From Aphrophora alni (lineage: Eukaryota > Arthropoda > Insecta > Hemiptera > Aphrophoridae): a DNA stretch of 64,000 nt. Positions 1-12,002 of the stretch are shown here, one piece after another. The position numbers and the translations under genes were made by a program. The notes beneath the pieces are model-generated. The model saw only the letters and a list, made by a program, of their open reading frames with translations. It searched no databases and was not told where the DNA came from. The stretch covers positions 104,951,291 through 105,015,290 of the forward strand of contig OY740773.1 in assembly GCA_963513935.1 (NCBI GenBank), written 5' to 3'. Each line of letters starts with the position of its first letter. Within the stretch, counting starts at the first letter, position 1.

Positions 1-1009
1 TTTCTAATTGTCGTGAATAAATGGCATAAAACAAAACAAAATACCGTTTAATTTATTTTAACAGCGAACTTATTTAAAAATAACACTTTTTATGTATGTT
101 TTCCTATTTTAACAAACCGACCCCAATTTTTGAAAGGAAATCCAATGGCAAATGTTTTACCCCCATCAAGTGACATATCATTTTAAAGTAAATTCTCAAA
201 GGAAACTGTTAATGTATAGAATAAGTCTATACAATTTCTTTATATATATATATATATATATAAGTGTATTAATTAATTTAAGTAAGATCGTTGTTTAAAA
301 AAATGTAATCTGCATTTTGCTTTCTTTTTTTCATTAATATCCATGACAAATAGAAAACTCTCAAAATTTGACTTCTAGCTCCCACAATTAATGTTAGAGA
401 TAGCGTAGCAACAATTTGTCTTTTTGTATGCTCTTCAAAATGATATGTCACACTATGGGGTTACCTTTGTAAAATGAAAGTTACCCCGTTTAAAGAAAGG
501 GTAAAAAGTCTTTACTCCGTAAAAAGTGAAGGGATTTACTCTACTCGTTTAGGAATGACCTAAGTGTTGCAAAACTTTTTTCCTTTCAGTGTGATTTAAA
601 AAATCTTATTCACTTCTAGAGGGAAGATTTTAAAACCTATTTACAACATAAAAATAACAAACCATCCCCTCTCCCACCACCCCATCTTATAAATGTGTAA
701 TGGACATCTATGACTTGTGATATCACAAATTAAAACTCTTTAAAAAATGTGACATCATTTTTAAAAACGTGTATCGGTCGTTTAAATTTGTTTGTAAAAT
801 TAATGCTTTTTTATTTAATCGACAATAAAATATTTTAACTTACTCTACTTTGAAAACGTTTAAAACAACGTCCTGATTTTTGTGTAATTGATAAAATATC
901 ACATAATATATATGTATACCAAATTTGGACTCTATATATAATTTATTTCCAAAAATATAATTTTTTTTTCTAAGAAACACAAAATGGCGGACAGACAGAA
1001 AACCAAGTA
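1..1009. other. AT-rich noncoding stretch
   Basis: No open frame, RNA gene or recognised element is visible. A (TA)11 microsatellite lies at 241-262. The rest is AT-rich sequence with short homopolymer runs, most likely decayed transposon DNA, which is an inference from the surroundings. Confidence 0.5.
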
Positions 1010-1200
1010 TTTTAGGACAAATGTTCTCAGGTGGTTTCTCACTTATTTTGACCTTGCAACCATATCCTGAAGTTTTGGAACGTTGTTTGTATACAACTCA
1101 AAATTTAGAGTGCCTATCATAAGGAAAAAAAATTTAAATCGGCTCACTTGATTTCATCACATTTTTACTCAAGTGTAGCTTCTAAAGAGCTAAACACACC
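1010..1200 (+). repeat. dispersed family D, partial copy
   Basis: Resembles the copies at 16040-16260 and 40585-40880: text meaning 'feel of CTCAAAATTT, then AAATCGGCTCACTTGATTTC, then TACTCAAGTGTAGCTTCTAA' recurs in the same order. Noncoding. A run of 26 A at 1365-1390 lies just downstream, followed by a LINE-tail-like segment (AGCCAAATAAAGCACGAATT). Confidence 0.45.
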
Positions 1201-1364
1201 CCTATTGCTTACTATCTCACAATCTCACTTCGTCGGAGTATTAATTTCTCAAAACGGCTTAAATTGATTTTTCAAATTTTTGTGCAATGCGAATATTAAT
1301 AACTCAAACCAGGTGTACAAACTGTCAAATAAAAAAATAATATAGTTCAGGAATAATAATTGAC

Positions 1365-1390
1365 AAAAAAAAAAAAAAAAAAAAAAAAAA
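1365..1390. repeat. poly(A) tract, 26 bases
   Basis: Uninterrupted A run. On the other strand it accounts for a short poly-phenylalanine open frame that is not a gene. It could be an old retroposon tail, but no body is recognised next to it. Confidence 0.85.
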
Positions 1391-2799
1391 TGAAGCTGTA
1401 CAGCCAAATAAAGCACGAATTGAATTGAATACGATCTGTCACAATAGGTGAGCAAGTTTAGGCCCTATTTCACAGCTTCCAGGGTTTATTATTTAACCGA
1501 CATTTTTAGTGACGATTAGTTTTTGTTGGTTTTTATTAGAGGACCTTATAATTGCACACTTATGTCCTTCTGTCTGTCGGTAAGTCGCAACCAATCTACA
1601 CAGATAAAACAATAAATCCTGTACATTTTAATCTTTGCATTTTGTATTTTCTTACAAATAGGACAAATCTAGCCCTAAAAAATAACTTTGAGGTATTTAA
1701 AGGTCAAAAAACTATCTAATTGATTTTTTTTTTAAATAAATGTGGGGTATCAAACAAAATTAGAGGTTATTCTAATTACGAATATGTATGTTTATTTGAT
1801 GGACAAATAACATCTTGAAGCTATTTGAAGTGTCAGATGTCCCACTCTCTAATTTGAACACAGAGTGACCTAAACATTCTTTGAATTTGAAATTAAATTA
1901 CAGTGCGAAATAATATATTATAGTTTTTGTAGGACGAATACAAGTTAATTCTAACCTCACAATGTATGCGTAGTGTATTTAAAAATAGTTTTTTGTGAGA
2001 AGTGAGACAAACAATTCAATAACTATTAAAAGATGGATTCCATTTTCACTGATTTCTCTTTATTTTGCTCCGTAGGTAAAACTCGACATCCTTATAATTT
2101 CATGCGCGTGTATGTCAAATTTTAACTGCCGCTAAAAATAAATGTACTTCATTTTAGCTCACGCTTCGCCCTTTTTTTTATTTAATTTTGAGAATGAATG
2201 AGTGAGAAAGTTTGTGAAATGTTTTTGCACCGATTAGTATATGAATTAAAAAACTTTTTTAGTTTCATACGCTTTAAAAAAATCAAATAAATTATTATAC
2301 AAAATTAGGTAACTTATAAACCATAATCGGATTGCTTACACTTTCAAAGAAGAGTGATTCTTAAAAGAATTATTTGTTATACTTATTTTACTGGTCAATT
2401 TATTTTTTAACAGGAGTTTTTGTAAGGATGTTTAACGAAATGTTTTAAATATCCATTAACAACTATTTCAAACTTCCTTAAGACAATTTTTTATCTAACC
2501 AGACTATGTACAGTCTGAACATTTCAAACTGGAGTAAAAGAATGCTATAAACTGCCGCGTTGAAACCACAAAACTCGTAAAACTCCAGCAAACCACTTCA
2601 CCAACTCCACTTAAACCTTTCCCCACAAATATGTCTTTTTGTTTCCTTCTCCACCCTCTAAATGGAGAGCTGTAAATGTTGAAGTATGTTTAAAAGTAAA
2701 CGGAACTTGTTTAAACACAGTGAGACTAGACTTTTTATTTTGTATTGACACATAAATGAATAATAACGACGCAATTGTAAACAAATTTATGGGCTCTAT
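1391..2799. other. noncoding stretch with one family B motif
   Basis: No gene is visible. A family B motif (GAATGAGTGAGAAAGTTTGT, then TTGCACCG) lies at about 2190-2235. Nothing else is recognisable. Confidence 0.45.
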
Positions 2800-3225
2800 T
2801 ATAGTACTTACCCAGCCCTAGTAGTATCATACAATTCAAGCAGATCCTCTAGTAACATGTAGGAAATATTAAATTGTATTGTTAGATCAAAGAGTCTCAA
2901 TCCAGTTTAAAACAGTTGGGACATAGTTTTTATGAATTTTGTAATTCTATATGACTACTTTCTTGACCTTGGCTAGGTCCTAACGTCCCTCGTAGATGTT
3001 TAAAGTCTCCACTTGTTTCGCTCAAGTCACATTTTGGAGCTCAAATTTCGAAATTATATTTTTAACGACGACAACGCTTTTTCATCCAAAAGAAGTTGGG
3101 TTGGTACCATTGCATTCAGAATGTAAATCTGCAAATTATCTATTTTATTGTGTTATAATTAAATTTAAATGTTAGATCAGTAGTAGTCAGTCAAAAATGT
3201 ACCATCTACGCCATCTTTGAAATGA
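2800..3225 (+). repeat. dispersed family A copy
   Basis: Contains the family landmarks in order: TAGTACTTACCCAGCCCTAG near the start, AAGCAGATCCTCTA, GTTAGATCAAAGAGTCT, CTTGACCTTGGCTAGGTCCT near 2960, GTCTCCACTTGTTTCGCTCA near 3005, and GTTGGGTTGGTACCATTGCA near 3098. The natural GGTCCTAACG segment of this copy shows what is present before CCTAA expansion at other loci. Noncoding. Confidence 0.75.
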
Positions 3226-3599
3226 TATTTATATATGTAAATAAGTGCCAAGGCTTATGAGGATGTTATAAACACGTCCTCATTCTAAATCGTGTTTGAT
3301 TTAAATTGAGTTCTTAATAAAAGCCAATGAGATTCGTTTTTGTATTTTTTTTTTAAATTCTCCTGAATTTGAGTGTTTTTTTTACTTGCGATTTTCCCAC
3401 GTACTTTGGTCACTAATTGTTCACATTTCACTAATTTTTTAACGAGAAATTTCCTCAAACTTTTTTTTAACGAAAATAAAGCGATTTTATAACTCTTCTA
3501 TACTGGGTGATAACGAATATATGCAGAAACTGTGGGGGGAAAAATTTCATATAAACATAGGTCCAGAAAGCTTAGTTATCCGCCATTTTGTTTTTTTTA
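3226..3599. other. noncoding stretch
   Basis: AT-rich; no gene, RNA or element recognised. Confidence 0.4.
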
Positions 3600-3740
3600 T
3601 TGAGTTATACCCCTCTCCTTCGTCTTTCCTATTAGGTCTCGTTTGACCAACTCTTGTTCTTTTCCAAACCTGACGGTATTAGAGTGTTCAAGCGGTAGGT
3701 GAGTGTTTTATGTTCTTCCTTACCTTTTGTTTATATGTTG
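3600..3740 (-). repeat. dispersed family C copy
   Basis: Reverse-oriented copy, seen from CTCCTTCGTCTTTCCTATTA, then GACCAACTCTTGTTCTTTTC, then CGGTATTAGAGTGTTCAAG. The same order recurs at 5250, 21000, 48700 and 56000. Confidence 0.7.
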
Positions 3741-4534
3741 ACAGAGAGGGTTTTCACCATTAAAAACCAAGAGAAATTAAAAAAAAAAATACCTAATGGA
3801 TAAAAATATTGCTACCAAATTTTGCAGAATCTTTTATATTATTACTTTTCAATATAGTCTACTACAAATACTTTTTCATATAGCAGTTTCAAAATGGCGT
3901 ACATATAACTTTTATAATGCTAAATATTTCAAAAACCGTTGATTTTATGAATTATTTACAACTTTAAAAAAAAAATCAATTTTTTTATAACATGCCCTTT
4001 TATAGATTTAATGGGAAAATAGGATTTTGTATGTTAGGGGAGGATCTTTTGGTTACCTTAAAGAATATGGTTCAAAAAAATGCTTACAAAATTTCACCAT
4101 ATGATTGTTAATCCTGGTCAAATGTTTAATTTTGGGATAACTGATGTCAGATACGTGTAAATCAAATTCGATTTCAAAGTATCAAAATATCTTAATAGTA
4201 AAAAAAAGGATTATAGTTAACTAAGTGTCAATGTTTAAGACTGCTCTATAAACAGAATGTGTTCTTAGATAGGAAAATATTTGTACGGGGTTGGTTAGGC
4301 AATCTGACTGCACTGGAATTGTTTGAATCTGGGGCTGAACACTTTGATGCAATTTGAGTTTTATTTTTTGACGCATCAACCTTATGAAGAAAATCAATGT
4401 TTTAACCGTGTTATGAATCAATACGGGGGGGCATGCCGGGGGACGCCGCTTAAATTTCGGCCTGCAACTCAGTAAACATTAGAGATAAACCATGGATAAA
4501 ATGACGTTTTATTCAGAAAAATTCACTGTCCTCT
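3741..4534. other. noncoding stretch
   Basis: AT-rich sequence with short poly(A/T) runs. The short minus-strand open frame at 4221-4421 has no recognisable domain and is treated as chance. Nothing else is visible. Confidence 0.4.
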
Positions 4535-4690
4535 TCTTTTTAAAGCAAAAAAAAACTCTTGATAGTAAAGCTGAAAGAGAGGGAGCTAACTCAAGACTAC
4601 ATGAGAAAGTGTAGATTCAGCTAGGGTAACTCGGGATATCCGTACTCAATATAGTGAGGATTTTTGTGGTTTTATCCGTTTTAAGGTTAC
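4535..4690 (+). repeat. dispersed family C copy
   Basis: Plus-strand copy: GAAAGAGAGGGAGCTAACTC, AAGACTACATGAGAAAGTGT, then AGCTAGGGTAACTCGGGATA. The same block recurs at 27840, 38200, 41450 and 57800. Confidence 0.7.
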
Positions 4691-4917
4691 CTCAAATCTA
4701 TAAAAGTAGTTTTTGAAATGGTGCCTAAGGAAAGTGCAAGATTACGGGTTTTTTTTCAAAATCCACACTATAGATTTCGTTTAAATTAATAATGACCCAA
4801 ATATGTGATAAATCGAAAGTAAAAAAAATAGTTATTTTTGAGGAATAATTTGCAAAAACAAACATAAACTTTAAGTGTAATTATTAAAACCTCGGTTTAC
4901 TTAAAATATGATTTCAC

Positions 4918-4957
4918 CTGAGGCCGCGGTTATGTCACAAGCGTGACACATTTCACT
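4918..4957 (+). other. decayed hammerhead-like module
   Basis: CTGAGGCCGCGGTTATGTCA followed by CAAGCGTGACACATTTC aligns by eye with the better module at 20406-20437 (CTGAAGACAAGCTTATGTCT, then CAAGCGAAACACG). Both core boxes are mutated here, so activity is not expected. Confidence 0.25.
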
Positions 4958-5249
4958 GAAATCGTTAGAAACGTTTTGTAAAAATGATGTACTTTTTACC
5001 ACTTCATTAACGGATATCTCACGAATCAGGATAGAAGGCGGCCATACATTTTGTTTTTATTTGTCAATTTCCCCTAAATTTTTTGAATTATCAAAAAAAC
5101 ATTCCTAGATATGGCTTAAAAAATACACATTTATCAGAACATCTTAAACAGATTAAGCGACGAGTGGAGTTATGTTTGAAAGCATGAGGACACTTCAAAC
5201 TGTTAGTTTAATTTGTTTTTATAGATTTATTAAATTTTATCACACCTTC

Positions 5250-5370
5250 CTTCTTGAAGTCTTGGTTTCGATCCCTCTCGTTTATCTTTCTTAACCAACT
5301 CTTGTTCTTTTAATCCTTTCGCTATTGGAGTTTATGTAGGTAAGGGTTTTGGGATCTATTTCAGGACAGA
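5250..5370 (-). repeat. dispersed family C copy
   Basis: Reverse copy with CTTCTTGAAGTCTTGGTTTC, CTCGTTTATCTTTCTTAACC, AACTCTTGTTCTTTTAATCC and a GCTATTGGAG segment. Confidence 0.65.
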
Positions 5371-5996
5371 ACTGGACCTGACAGATCAGTTGAAATGTTG
5401 TTTTATTAGATTCCTACTTTATGTGGCCCGGTAGGAACAAGGATGACACCATCTGAAAGGACATCATTTTATATTGGGCTCTAGAACAGTAAAGTGTGTT
5501 TTCATATATTGTGTATAAAGTTTGTTAGGTTAGGAAACCTTCTGGTGACCACTGTTTGAGTGTCTGTCCTCTTCTTGAACAGACCCCGGTTTTCTTTTAT
5601 TTTTATTTCTTACTTTTTTTTACAAGGCGAAGATAATAGGGAGGTTTTTTGTTCAATGTGAAAATAATGGCACGATCTTAGACTCTATTTAAATATTTGT
5701 TCAAATAGATGTCTATAGGCCTAGTCATTTTCATTTTTTGATTGACAGCTACTAAAAAGACATAGTCTTGTTCGTTTTGTGTTGTATGTCAGTGAGAAAG
5801 ATTGTACAATAATTGTGCACTGTGTCTTTTCATATCAGCTTATTACTAAACTTGTACTGAGTAAAACTGTGTACGTACAGATATCATTGTTTTTATTTAT
5901 TTTTATTATATAACAAAATTAAGGAAATGTCACACTAACGAAATTGGATAAAGTAAAGCTAAGGGTGTAATTATTGAAAAAGCTTTTAAGGGATAC
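5371..5996. other. noncoding stretch
   Basis: No gene or recognised repeat. AT-rich, with several poly(T) runs. Confidence 0.4.
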
Positions 5997-6089
5997 CTCT
6001 CTCTATTTCTTTATCTCTCCCTCTCTTTCTCTCTCGTTATCTTCCTCCCCTCCCACTTTCCCTCCCCCTATATCACTCCCTTTCCCCCT

Positions 6090-6163
<74 letters not shown>

Positions 6164-6168
6164 CACTC
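5997..6168 (+). repeat. polypyrimidine tract with (CT)n microsatellite
   Basis: A pyrimidine-rich tract ends in an almost perfect CT run at 6098-6160, interrupted only near its end. The overlapping open frame of serine/leucine repeats is an artefact of the dinucleotide. Confidence 0.95.
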
Positions 6169-6189
6169 TGGAATTAATTTTTTTTTCTA

Positions 6190-6945
6190 AGTCAAAATTT
6201 TGGGGTAACTCCTATAAGAACACAACATTACGAATTTCTCAAAATCGACTCTAACGAATTTGATGAAATTTTGCTCAATTGTAGCGTCTGGAAGACCCAT
6301 ACAAAACGTATCCCAACATCATCTCACCACAAATGTCGCTTAATGAGGAGTTATACGAAAAATATCGGTAAAAATAAATAAAATATATCAAAAAACTGTT
6401 TAAAAAACATATAAAACAGTGAAAACCGTCTGACATTGAGGTAAATGTAATTAGGGTTAAAGCAGAGTTTATAACTAAAACTACTTTTAAGGAAAGCTGT
6501 AACTCACCAACCACCCCATCTCTCTCTCTGACAACTCTAGTAATCTTAAATCATACAATACCATAGCCTATATCTGATTACATAAATCGAGCTATCTGGA
6601 ATAGAATCCCATAGCGAACATTACGGTATAAAATATTCATAAATCAAAGGAAGAACTGAAATAAATGTTTCCCTGGCAACATCTTTGTTTGGGAATGGGA
6701 AAACAGAAATCCGGAGAATTCATTTGGTTGCCAGTTTATGTCTTTATACTTTATTGTCTGTGTTTAATTCGAAACGCTCTAACTATACTGTGTTTAACAT
6801 TCAGTTGGCATTTAACGTAGTTCTATTAATCGTTTAAAAAACATCGTTTGAAATAAAGGCAACATAACAACTGTATGTATACTGAAAAAAAACCCAAATA
6901 AAACAAATCTGTAAACTTTTATTTTTGATTGGCAGTTCAATAACT
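6190..6945 (+). mobile_element. arm 1 of a 33-kb-spaced inverted repeat
   Basis: This 0.75 kb segment is repeated in reverse at 40065-40800. The best-matching part is 6430-6945: GAGCTATCTGGAATAGAATC, GTTTCCCTGGCAACATCTTT and TTGGTTGCCAGTTTATGTCT all have reverse complements there in the right order. The outer 6190-6430 part is a diverged family D copy. No coding capacity; the boundary at the family D end is approximate. Confidence 0.85.
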
Positions 6946-6984
6946 GTTAACCGTACTGATCTATTAAGGGTTTAAATAAGCTGT

Positions 6985-7025
6985 GAAAGAAAAATGCACA
7001 AACTTTCTCACTTACTCATTCCGAA
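6985..7025 (-). repeat. family B motif
   Basis: Reverse copy of the motif (TGCACAAACTTTCTCACTTA), also found at about 2190, 20465, 25855, 38425, 55885 and 63838. Confidence 0.6.
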
Positions 7026-7274
7026 AACGAACCAAAACTTATCGTCATCCAAAAATGTTATTACGGCGAAATTAAAAATGAACCATGGATGCTGTTTTTG
7101 AAAAATATTTATATATTTAGTCAAGATTCTAAAATTGTTTTGATTGTGACATCAACACATCCTTAGCGAAAGTTGAATTATATTTAAAATAAGCTTTTTA
7201 CTGATTCAATTAGTTATTTTAGTTTTTTACTGATTTCTACTGAATTGTAAGATACTTTCATTTTCAATTTTACA

Positions 7275-7690
7275 CACAAATGTGGGTCAGTAATCTTCAC
7301 ATGTTATTAAAATTTGAACGAAACCGTTGCAGCTGATTTTGAAAAATGACGTATTTTATAAACAGTCTCATGGTGGCAGATTTTATTGGTTTTCTTTTAC
7401 TGCTCACGAACCGGAATTTTTGGAAAGATGGCAACCAATACGTTTTGTTTAAGTTGTTGAGGCGCCACTTGAGCAAATTTTGATCAAAATTTGTATAACA
7501 GTTTACGAGAAAATTTTGTTTTTTTCTTTTGGCAGATACCACTGAATTTTGACTTTTAGAAATTTTAAAAAAAAAAATACCAAAATAAAATAAAACTACC
7601 TCTAACGGCCCAAACAAAACTTTGGAAATTTTTCATTTAAAATTGTTGTAGAAGAATTTGAGAAAATCGTAATTTTATGTTTTTTTCCCC
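7275..7690 (+). repeat. dispersed family D copy
   Basis: One of the longer copies: ATTTGAACGAAACCGTTGCA, GCTGATTTTGAAAAATGACG, AAGATGGCAACCAATACGTT and GCCACTTGAGCAAATTTTGA follow one another as in the copies near 26930, 28080 and 55330. A 106-codon minus-strand open frame inside it is not conserved between copies. Confidence 0.75.
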
Positions 7691-7855
7691 CCTAATGGCT
7701 ATGTCTAAATTTAAAGTTTAAAAAAAAGAAAAGCACGTCCTAAAAAATGGCTAATATGTACCCAGTTACCTAATTTAATTAAATAATCATATCTATTTAA
7801 ATAAAATGTTTTTTTACGTAAGTTATTGGAAAAATAAACGTAAAAGTTTGATTGG

Positions 7856-8820
7856 GTTAGGTTAGGTTACTACTTCGATTGTGAATGGGTGTGACAAAGT
7901 TAGTGCAATATTTTCAGATCGTTTATTATAAAGTAATGTGTCAAATAACTTTTAGGTTAGGTTAGGTTAGGTTAGGTAGGTTAGGTTAGGTTAGGTTAGG
8001 TTACTACTTCGATTGTGAATGGGTGTGAGAAAGCTAGTGCAATATTTTCAAATCGTTTATTATAAAGTAATGTGTCAAATAACTTCTAGGTTAGGTTAGG
8101 TTAGGTTAGGTTAGGTTAGATCAGGTTATGTTAAGTTAAGTTAGGTTAGGTTAGGTTAGGTTAGGTTAGGTCAGGTCAGGTTAGGTTAGGTTAGGTTAGG
8201 TTAGGTTAGGTTAGGTTAGGTTAGATCAGGTTATGTTAAGTTAGATCAGGTTATGTTAAGTTAGATCAGGTTATGTTAAGTTAGGTTAGGTTAGGTTAGA
8301 TCAGGTTATGTTAAGTTAGGTTAGGTTATAGATCAGGTTAAGTTAGGTTAGGTTAGGTTAGGTTAGGTCAGGAGTCTTTATGTGCGATGATGACCGACAA
8401 TGTTTTATAACTGTCCCACGTCAGATTTTTTTCTTTTACTCACGAATGGATGTTTTTTGAAGAAATATCGGCCATTTTGATTGAGTACTGTTTTATTTGA
8501 TAACTGCAGTGTTGAAATGAAAGTGATACGACTCGCGTCAAACTGTGTATTCCATGTTAGGTTAGGTTAGGTTAGGTTATGTTTGGTTAGGTTAGGTTAC
8601 TATTTCGATTGTGAATGGATGTGACAAAGTTAGTGCAATATTTTCAGATCGTTTATTATAAAGTAATGTGTCAAATAACTTTAAGGTTAGGATAGGTTAG
8701 GTTAGGTAGGTAGGTTAGGTTAGGTTAGGTTAAATTAGGTTAGGTTACTATTTCAATTGTGAATGGGTGTGACAAAGTTAGTGCAATATTTTCAGATCGT
8801 TTATTATACAGTATAACTTT
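7856..8820 (+). repeat. TTAGG array alternating with an 85-bp unit
   Basis: GGTTA pentamers (7856-7868, about 7953-8002, 8089-8372, 8558-8598, 8684-8746) alternate with four copies of a roughly 85-bp unit starting with ACTACTTCGATTGTGAATGG at 7869, 8003, 8599 and 8747. The unit includes a family B-like core (GACAAAGTTAGTGCAATATT). The pentamer tracts include the variants GATCAGGTTATGTTAA. The 8373-8557 insert is not pentameric. Confidence 0.9.
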
Positions 8821-9264
8821 TAGGCCACTTTCTTAAAATCTTTAGGCCACTGTGACAGTACAATCTTCGGTTGAACGATTTTACTGCAGGAAAGAAGAAA
8901 TGCTAAAACTACACAACTCACTAGAAAGTAACGTTAGATTAGAAAACAGGTCACCAGGCCAGCCACACTTCGCGGAGTCATCCTAGACAAAGGAGTGCAA
9001 CTAGTTTTTTTTTCTCTCTCGACTGGAAGCAAATCAATCCATCAGATGGACGATTTCATGGAGAGTTAGCGTATAACGAGGCATGGTTACGGGATCCAGT
9101 TGTAATTGATTTGATTGGTCGAAAGCTAAACAATAATGGCCGACAACAATGGTGGAAATTATTTGCACGTGGCTAATGCCATTCAATGGGTAAATATTTG
9201 GCGCGTCAATCCATTGGTGATCAGCGTTGCTTTATGTAAGGCAAGATTTAGTGTTTTAACTCAG
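8821..9264. other. non-repetitive stretch with possible short exon
   Basis: Less AT-rich than its surroundings. An ATG at 9136 in the context AACAATAATGGCC opens a frame starting MADNNGGNYLHVANAIQWVN, and a donor-like TATGTAAGG lies at about 9233. Past 9265 the frame runs into family A. No homologue is recognised, so this is not called as a gene. Confidence 0.2.
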
Positions 9265-9385
9265 ATATTGTACTTACTACAATGTAATGCAAGCAGATCC
9301 TCTAAATGTAATCCCCAAAATGTGGTTTCTTGTATCTCGTAGGTAGGAAAAGTTAAATTGTGTTGGTAGATCAAAAGGACCAAGA
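9265..9385 (+). repeat. dispersed family A, partial copy
   Basis: TGTACTTACTACAATGTAAT, GCAAGCAGATCCTCTAAATG and GGTAGATCAAAAGGACC match the 5' third of family A. Confidence 0.7.
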
Positions 9386-9479
9386 GGGTAAGTTTGCGAA
9401 GAGGTTGAAAACCGACCGTCTTCGTTGTCGTGGTCATAAAAATTTAGTTAGAAACATATAAACTCCAGTTAAAATTCAG

Positions 9480-10495
9480 AAAAATCAAATTGAAATTGTC
9501 ATAATGGCGGCTATTTTAAACAAATTTTCTTCGCACCCTTTGTTTTATTCAAATTATATCACACTAAATTAGATACAAATGTGAAGATTTCAATTCTGCA
9601 TACAGTGGTACCAACCCCACCTCTCTACTATGACCTAACCTAACCTAACCTTACCTTCAAAGACAATCTGATATTTGTATATTAGATACAAATGTGAAGA
9701 TTTCACTTCTTCATACAGTGGTACCAACCCCACCTCTCTACGATGACCTAACGTAACCTAACCTAACCTGAATTTACCTTCAAAGAAAATCTGATATTTG
9801 TATATTAAATACAAATGTGAAGATTTCAATTCTTCATACAGTGGTACCAACCCCACCTCTCTACGATGACCTAACCTAACCTGTCTTAACCTAACCTAAC
9901 CTAACCTTACCTTCAAAGAAAATATGATATTTATATATTAGATACAAATGTCAAGATTTCAATTCTTCATACAGTGATAACAACCCACCTCTCTACTATG
10001 ACCTAACCTAACCTAACCTATCTTAATCTAACCTGACATAACCTTACCTTCAAAAAAAATCTGATATTTTTATATTAGATACAAATGTGAAGATTTGAAA
10101 TGTTCATACAGTGGTACCAAACACCACCTCTCTACTATGACCTAACCTAATCTAACCTAACATGTCTTAATCTAACCTAACCTTACCTTACCTTCCAATA
10201 ACATCTGATATTTGTATATTAGATACAAACGTGAAGATTTCAATTCCTAATACAGTGGTACCAAACACCACCTCTCTACTATGACATAACCTAATCTAAC
10301 CTAACATGTCTTAATCTAACCTAACCTTACCTTCCAATAACATCTGATATTTGTATATTAGATACAAACGTGAAGATTTCAATTATTCATACAGTGGTAC
10401 CAACCCCACCTCTCTACGATGACCTAACCTAACCTTACCTAACCTCACTTAATCTAACCTAACCTAACCTAACCTTCAAAGAAAATCTGATATTT
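9480..10495 (-). repeat. family A fragment amplified with CCTAA
   Basis: Seven copies of a family A segment (reverse orientation; TTAGATACAAATGTGAAGAT through GGTACCAACCCCACCTCTCT and ACGATGAC) start at 9569, 9682, 9805, 9938, 10075, 10219 and 10358. They are separated by CCTAA pentamers and a TACCTTCAAAGAAAATCTGA linker. Spacings are 113, 123, 133, 137, 144 and 139 bp, with the differences mostly in the pentamer tract. A composite satellite, noncoding. Confidence 0.92.
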
Positions 10496-11089
10496 GTGAG
10501 TTAACGACACGCGCGAAGCGAGTTAAGATTTTTTAAATATTCAAATCTACAATGAACGTTAAAGTCAAACCGACATTATGAAAATAGCAATATACACAAT
10601 TAGAAAGTTCAGAATCCTGGGAAACAGCTTTTTTAAATACACCTTGAACTAACAATGAAATTTAACCTTACCTTCGAGACTCAAGAAACCTATGCGTTAC
10701 GTATGTTGGGGCTGGATAAGTACTATGATGGTGCTCATTTAAATTGAAGTTATATCAACATAATAAACAACAAAGATAATGTGTTGGTAAATTGCACGAG
10801 ACTCTTTAATATAAGTAATATTAGATTTCAAATACATGGAAAAAAATTAATATGCGTGTAATTTATTTTCGTAAACTTTGCTTCCAAATTGCGAAATTAT
10901 AAAGTTATTACAAAAGCCGGTTCCCAATTTGGGAATCTCATCTCGCGATGGACAAACAGTCGTGACTGTAAAGTTTTCACAAAGGACATTTTTTCATTTT
11001 GAATAATGCGGTTCAGGAGAGGTCAAAACGCTTTTGGATTTGAGTGTACAGGCAGATTTCTTTGTCTCAGATTTTTAGCACACAAATAC
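10496..11089. other. noncoding stretch with a short family A remnant
   Basis: A reverse fragment of the family A 5' end (GGCTGGATAAGTACTATGAT) lies at about 10712-10740. The rest is AT-rich and unrecognised. Confidence 0.4.
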
Positions 11090-11600
11090 GCCATCATGGT
11101 ACTTACCCAGTTCTCATCATGCAATGTAATACTAAAAGATCCTCTAAACGTAACGCCCAAAATTTGATCTCTTGGTCATTGGAATTTGTAAATCAAGAGG
11201 TCTCACCCAGTAGGATAAATTTGTTTAAAACAGTTGTCACACGAATTTTCTGAACCTCAGCTAGGTCCCTAACTGGCCCTGTATTTATTAAAATGTCTGC
11301 ACTCTCTTCTCTCTTATAGATGTTTCAAAGCTGTATCCATGTGAAGGAACCTCCAGTCGCTACGCTCGTGTCAGAAACCCTGCGTTGTCGAATCTCGTAA
11401 AACTATCTGGGTTCGAAATTATATGTTTGGTAATAACTTCTCTATTTCTGAACGTAGAGAGGTGGGTTGGTACCATTACATGCAGAATTAAAATCTTCAA
11501 TTTTTGATATAATTTAGTATGTTCAAGTTGAATAACACATGAGGTATGGACAAATACGTGTTTTAAATGGCCGCCATTTTGATATTTGCATTTTCAATAG
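11090..11600 (+). repeat. dispersed family A, near-full copy
   Basis: Runs from ATGGTACTTACCCAGTTCTC through AAAGATCCTCTAAACGTAAC, CTCAGCTAGGTCCCTAACTG, CAGTCGCTACGCTCGTGTCA, TAGAGAGGTGGGTTGGTACC and CATGAGGTATGGACAAATAC to GGCCGCCATTTTGAT. The open frame at 11044-11253 is made of this repeat and is not a gene. Confidence 0.8.
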
Positions 11601-12002
11601 ATTACACTGTAATCTCAAACACAAAATTTCATGTTCTTAACTTTTTTTCAATCCACTATCGTCCTTTCACTCAAGCAACGATTGACGGAATGCTTGTTGA
11701 AAATAACATTTTCATCATACGGCACCGAAAGCAGCTGTTTTGATAACAGCTGAGAGCAACGAAAGTGATAGTTTCACAGTCTCAAATTTAGAGCAAGGGG
11801 AAAAACGATCAGCTGACTTTCCATTGCTCTAGTTTAGTTTCGTGTTTGCCCACCAGAAGCACCAATGTTTCTTTCAAATACATATGTGCGTTTGAAATTA
11901 GTTGATCTTAAATAATTAACAACAGAATTGTCTAAACAAACAGCCAAATTTTACTGTTGTAAGAATCATGTTGCTAGTATCCAAGTCACTATGGTTTTAA
12001 AT
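11601..12002. other. noncoding stretch
   Basis: Continues downstream of family A with AT-rich sequence. A small inverted repeat, AGCAGCTGTTTTGATAACAG, lies near 11731. No gene seen. Confidence 0.4.

Noticed and set aside
2805..2830. U1 snRNA-like 5' end (ACTTACC) in family A
   Set aside because: Only the first seven or eight bases fit; the rest of U1 is absent. Kept only as a reverse splice-donor observation.
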